From assembly GCA_016215705.1 (NCBI GenBank), contig JACRIR010000262.1, positions 1-61,795 on the forward strand: a DNA stretch of 61,795 nt. Reading direction: 5' to 3'. The position numbers and the translations under genes are program-made. Every line of letters starts with the position of its first letter. Within the stretch, counting starts at the first letter, position 1. The notes beneath the pieces were generated by a model. That model ran no database searches and had not been told where the DNA came from. It worked only from the letters and a program-made list of their open reading frames with translations. This DNA comes from Candidatus Poribacteria bacterium. GTDB taxonomy: Bacteria > Abyssobacteria > SURF-5. Below are positions 61,092-61,795 of the stretch, one piece after another.

Positions 61092-61176
61092 GTCATTCTG
61101 AGCGAAGCGAAGAATCTCTTCCTCGGTTTCGAAGTCGCCGCAACTCACAGAGATTCTTCGCTGCGCTCAGAATGAC
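61092..61176. repeat. Long inverted repeat, family R4
   Basis: GTCATTCTGAGCGAAGCGAA at 61092 and its near-complement ending CGCTCAGAATGAC at 61176 form a stem of about 28 base pairs around a 29-base loop. A half-copy lies at 33731. Upstream, 60965-61033 holds another inverted pair built on GGTTCACGGTTCACGG and ACCGTGAACC. The 60961-61243 gap has no gene otherwise. Confidence 0.7.
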
Positions 61177-61243
61177 GTCCCTGTCCGATTTATTGCATAT
61201 GGACATGGATACCCAACGTTCCACTGGTTCTTCGGAGAATGAA

Positions 61244-61795
61244 ATGACAAATACACTGCACAGAAAGGGATCGCCCGAGGCATTGAGGGGAGACTTCGTC
61301 GTTTTCGTAACTCCCACCCGGAGCCTCTCGCCCGAGTTGCCTGAAAAGATGAAGCGATTCACCGAGATCGTTCTGAAACATGGTCCTGTCAACGTCTCGA
61401 AAATAGAGAACATGTCGATGCGGCGCGTTGATCCCCGGAGAATCAACGAAGAGATGCAGAATCAGTTAGCGTTCACGGCAACCTTCGACAACGTCGAAGC
61501 GGTCGCCTCTGTCATTGCCGACTTGAAAAAGGCCGATCTTGGAGTGCCGATTAACGTCAGCGGCCTGCTCGATGAGGTCAAACAATGCTGCAAGAAGGCC
61601 GGCATGACGCGCCACAGCGCCGAACAGTCGTTGGGTGTGTTCGGAAGAACCGACCGCCTGCCGCCGCGCGAGGTCGTCGAGATCAACAGCATGTGCGGCC
61701 ACGGCATGGTCTCGTTCAACCTCATCAAGAAAGTGATAGACGAAATCAAACTGGCGAGGATGACTCCCGAGCAGGGCGCCTACCTCCTCGCCAAG
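61244..61795 (+). CDS. Conserved protein of unknown function, N-terminal part (cut by window edge)
   Basis: An open frame of 184 codons runs to the window edge without a stop. It begins MTNTLHRKGSPEALRGDF and includes TPTRSLSPELPEKMKRF, KIENMSMRRVDPRRINEEM, a Cys pair in VKQCCKKAG and a striking EINSMCGHGMVSFNLIKK near 160. I do not recognise the family. The Cys and His in MCGHGM may bind metal. The ATG at 61244 is six bases from GGAG; upstream in-frame ATGs at 61199 and 61205 have no ribosome site. It may be co-transcribed with the ferredoxin-domain gene. Confidence 0.75.
   Translation, partial: MTNTLHRKGSPEALRGDFVVFVTPTRSLSPELPEKMKRFTEIVLKHGPVNVSKIENMSMRRVDPRRINEEMQNQLAFTATFDNVEAVASVIADLKKADLGVPINVSGLLDEVKQCCKKAGMTRHSAEQSLGVFGRTDRLPPREVVEINSMCGHGMVSFNLIKKVIDEIKLARMTPEQGAYLLAK

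Noticed and set aside
1-61795. CRISPR arrays, rRNA or tRNA genes, prophage
   Set aside because: No regularly spaced direct repeats, no rRNA-like conserved stretches, no convincing cloverleaf, and no phage or transposase genes were seen by reading; a covariance-model scan could still find a missed small RNA.

Overview
The window looks like chromosomal DNA from a Gram-negative, largely anaerobic bacterium of mid-range GC. The evidence is an outer-membrane beta-barrel porin, sigma-54 regulation with an NtrC-type activator, an NAD-linked [FeFe]-hydrogenase with all its maturases, several 4Fe-4S proteins, and three routes between acetate and acetyl-CoA. Dispersed palindromic repeats and several decaying genes recall uncultured deltaproteobacteria-like or candidate-phylum genomes, but I cannot name the organism. 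I see no rRNA, tRNA, CRISPR array, phage or intact insertion sequence.

Left part (1-17.5 kb, all minus strand): the start of a thiamine-diphosphate enzyme cut by the window edge, a zinc-ribbon protein, an APC permease, a hybrid GAF histidine kinase behind an HDOD protein (with a likely sigma-54 promoter), an NtrC-type sigma-54 activator, a winged-helix/4Fe-4S protein, then acetate metabolism: an acetyl-CoA hydrolase/transferase fused to a GNAT acetyltransferase, a fused ADP-forming acyl-CoA synthetase, an OFA-type transporter, AMP-forming acetyl-CoA synthetase and a receiver-CBS response regulator.

Centre (18.2-31.8 kb, plus strand): a hydrogenase locus behind a near-consensus sigma-54 promoter. 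It runs NuoE-like subunit, a 1032-residue NuoF-GltD fusion, [FeFe]-hydrogenase, a receiver-only regulator, a membrane histidine kinase, HydG, aspartase, HydF and HydE. The product should be an NAD(P)-linked, possibly electron-bifurcating hydrogenase made together with its own H-cluster assembly and sensor genes. A porin and a convergent HU gene follow.

Next (33.9-46.8 kb, plus strand): a short-chain dehydrogenase, a MacAB-like export system (adaptor, ATPase, two permeases), LexA with a palindromic operator inside its promoter, NAD(P)H-hydrate epimerase, ThpR, RecA, a VOC protein, a GalT-like protein, a fatty acyl-CoA ligase and a Cys-rich unknown.

From 47.0 to 51.3 kb (minus strand) lies the most striking unit: 2-phosphoglycerate kinase, cyclic 2,3-diphosphoglycerate synthetase, archaeal-type phosphoglycerate mutase and a CBS protein. 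This is a compact operon for cyclic 2,3-diphosphoglycerate, a solute known from thermophilic methanogens.

Right end (51.5-61.8 kb): a succinate dehydrogenase operon (D-C-A-B), a lipase-like hydrolase, a truncated SNF2 helicase, a cupin, a TetR gene broken by one in-frame amber codon, a deleted Nramp-like transporter, and a ferredoxin next to a conserved unknown that runs off the edge. At least five families of short repeats sit between genes throughout, some inside operons.
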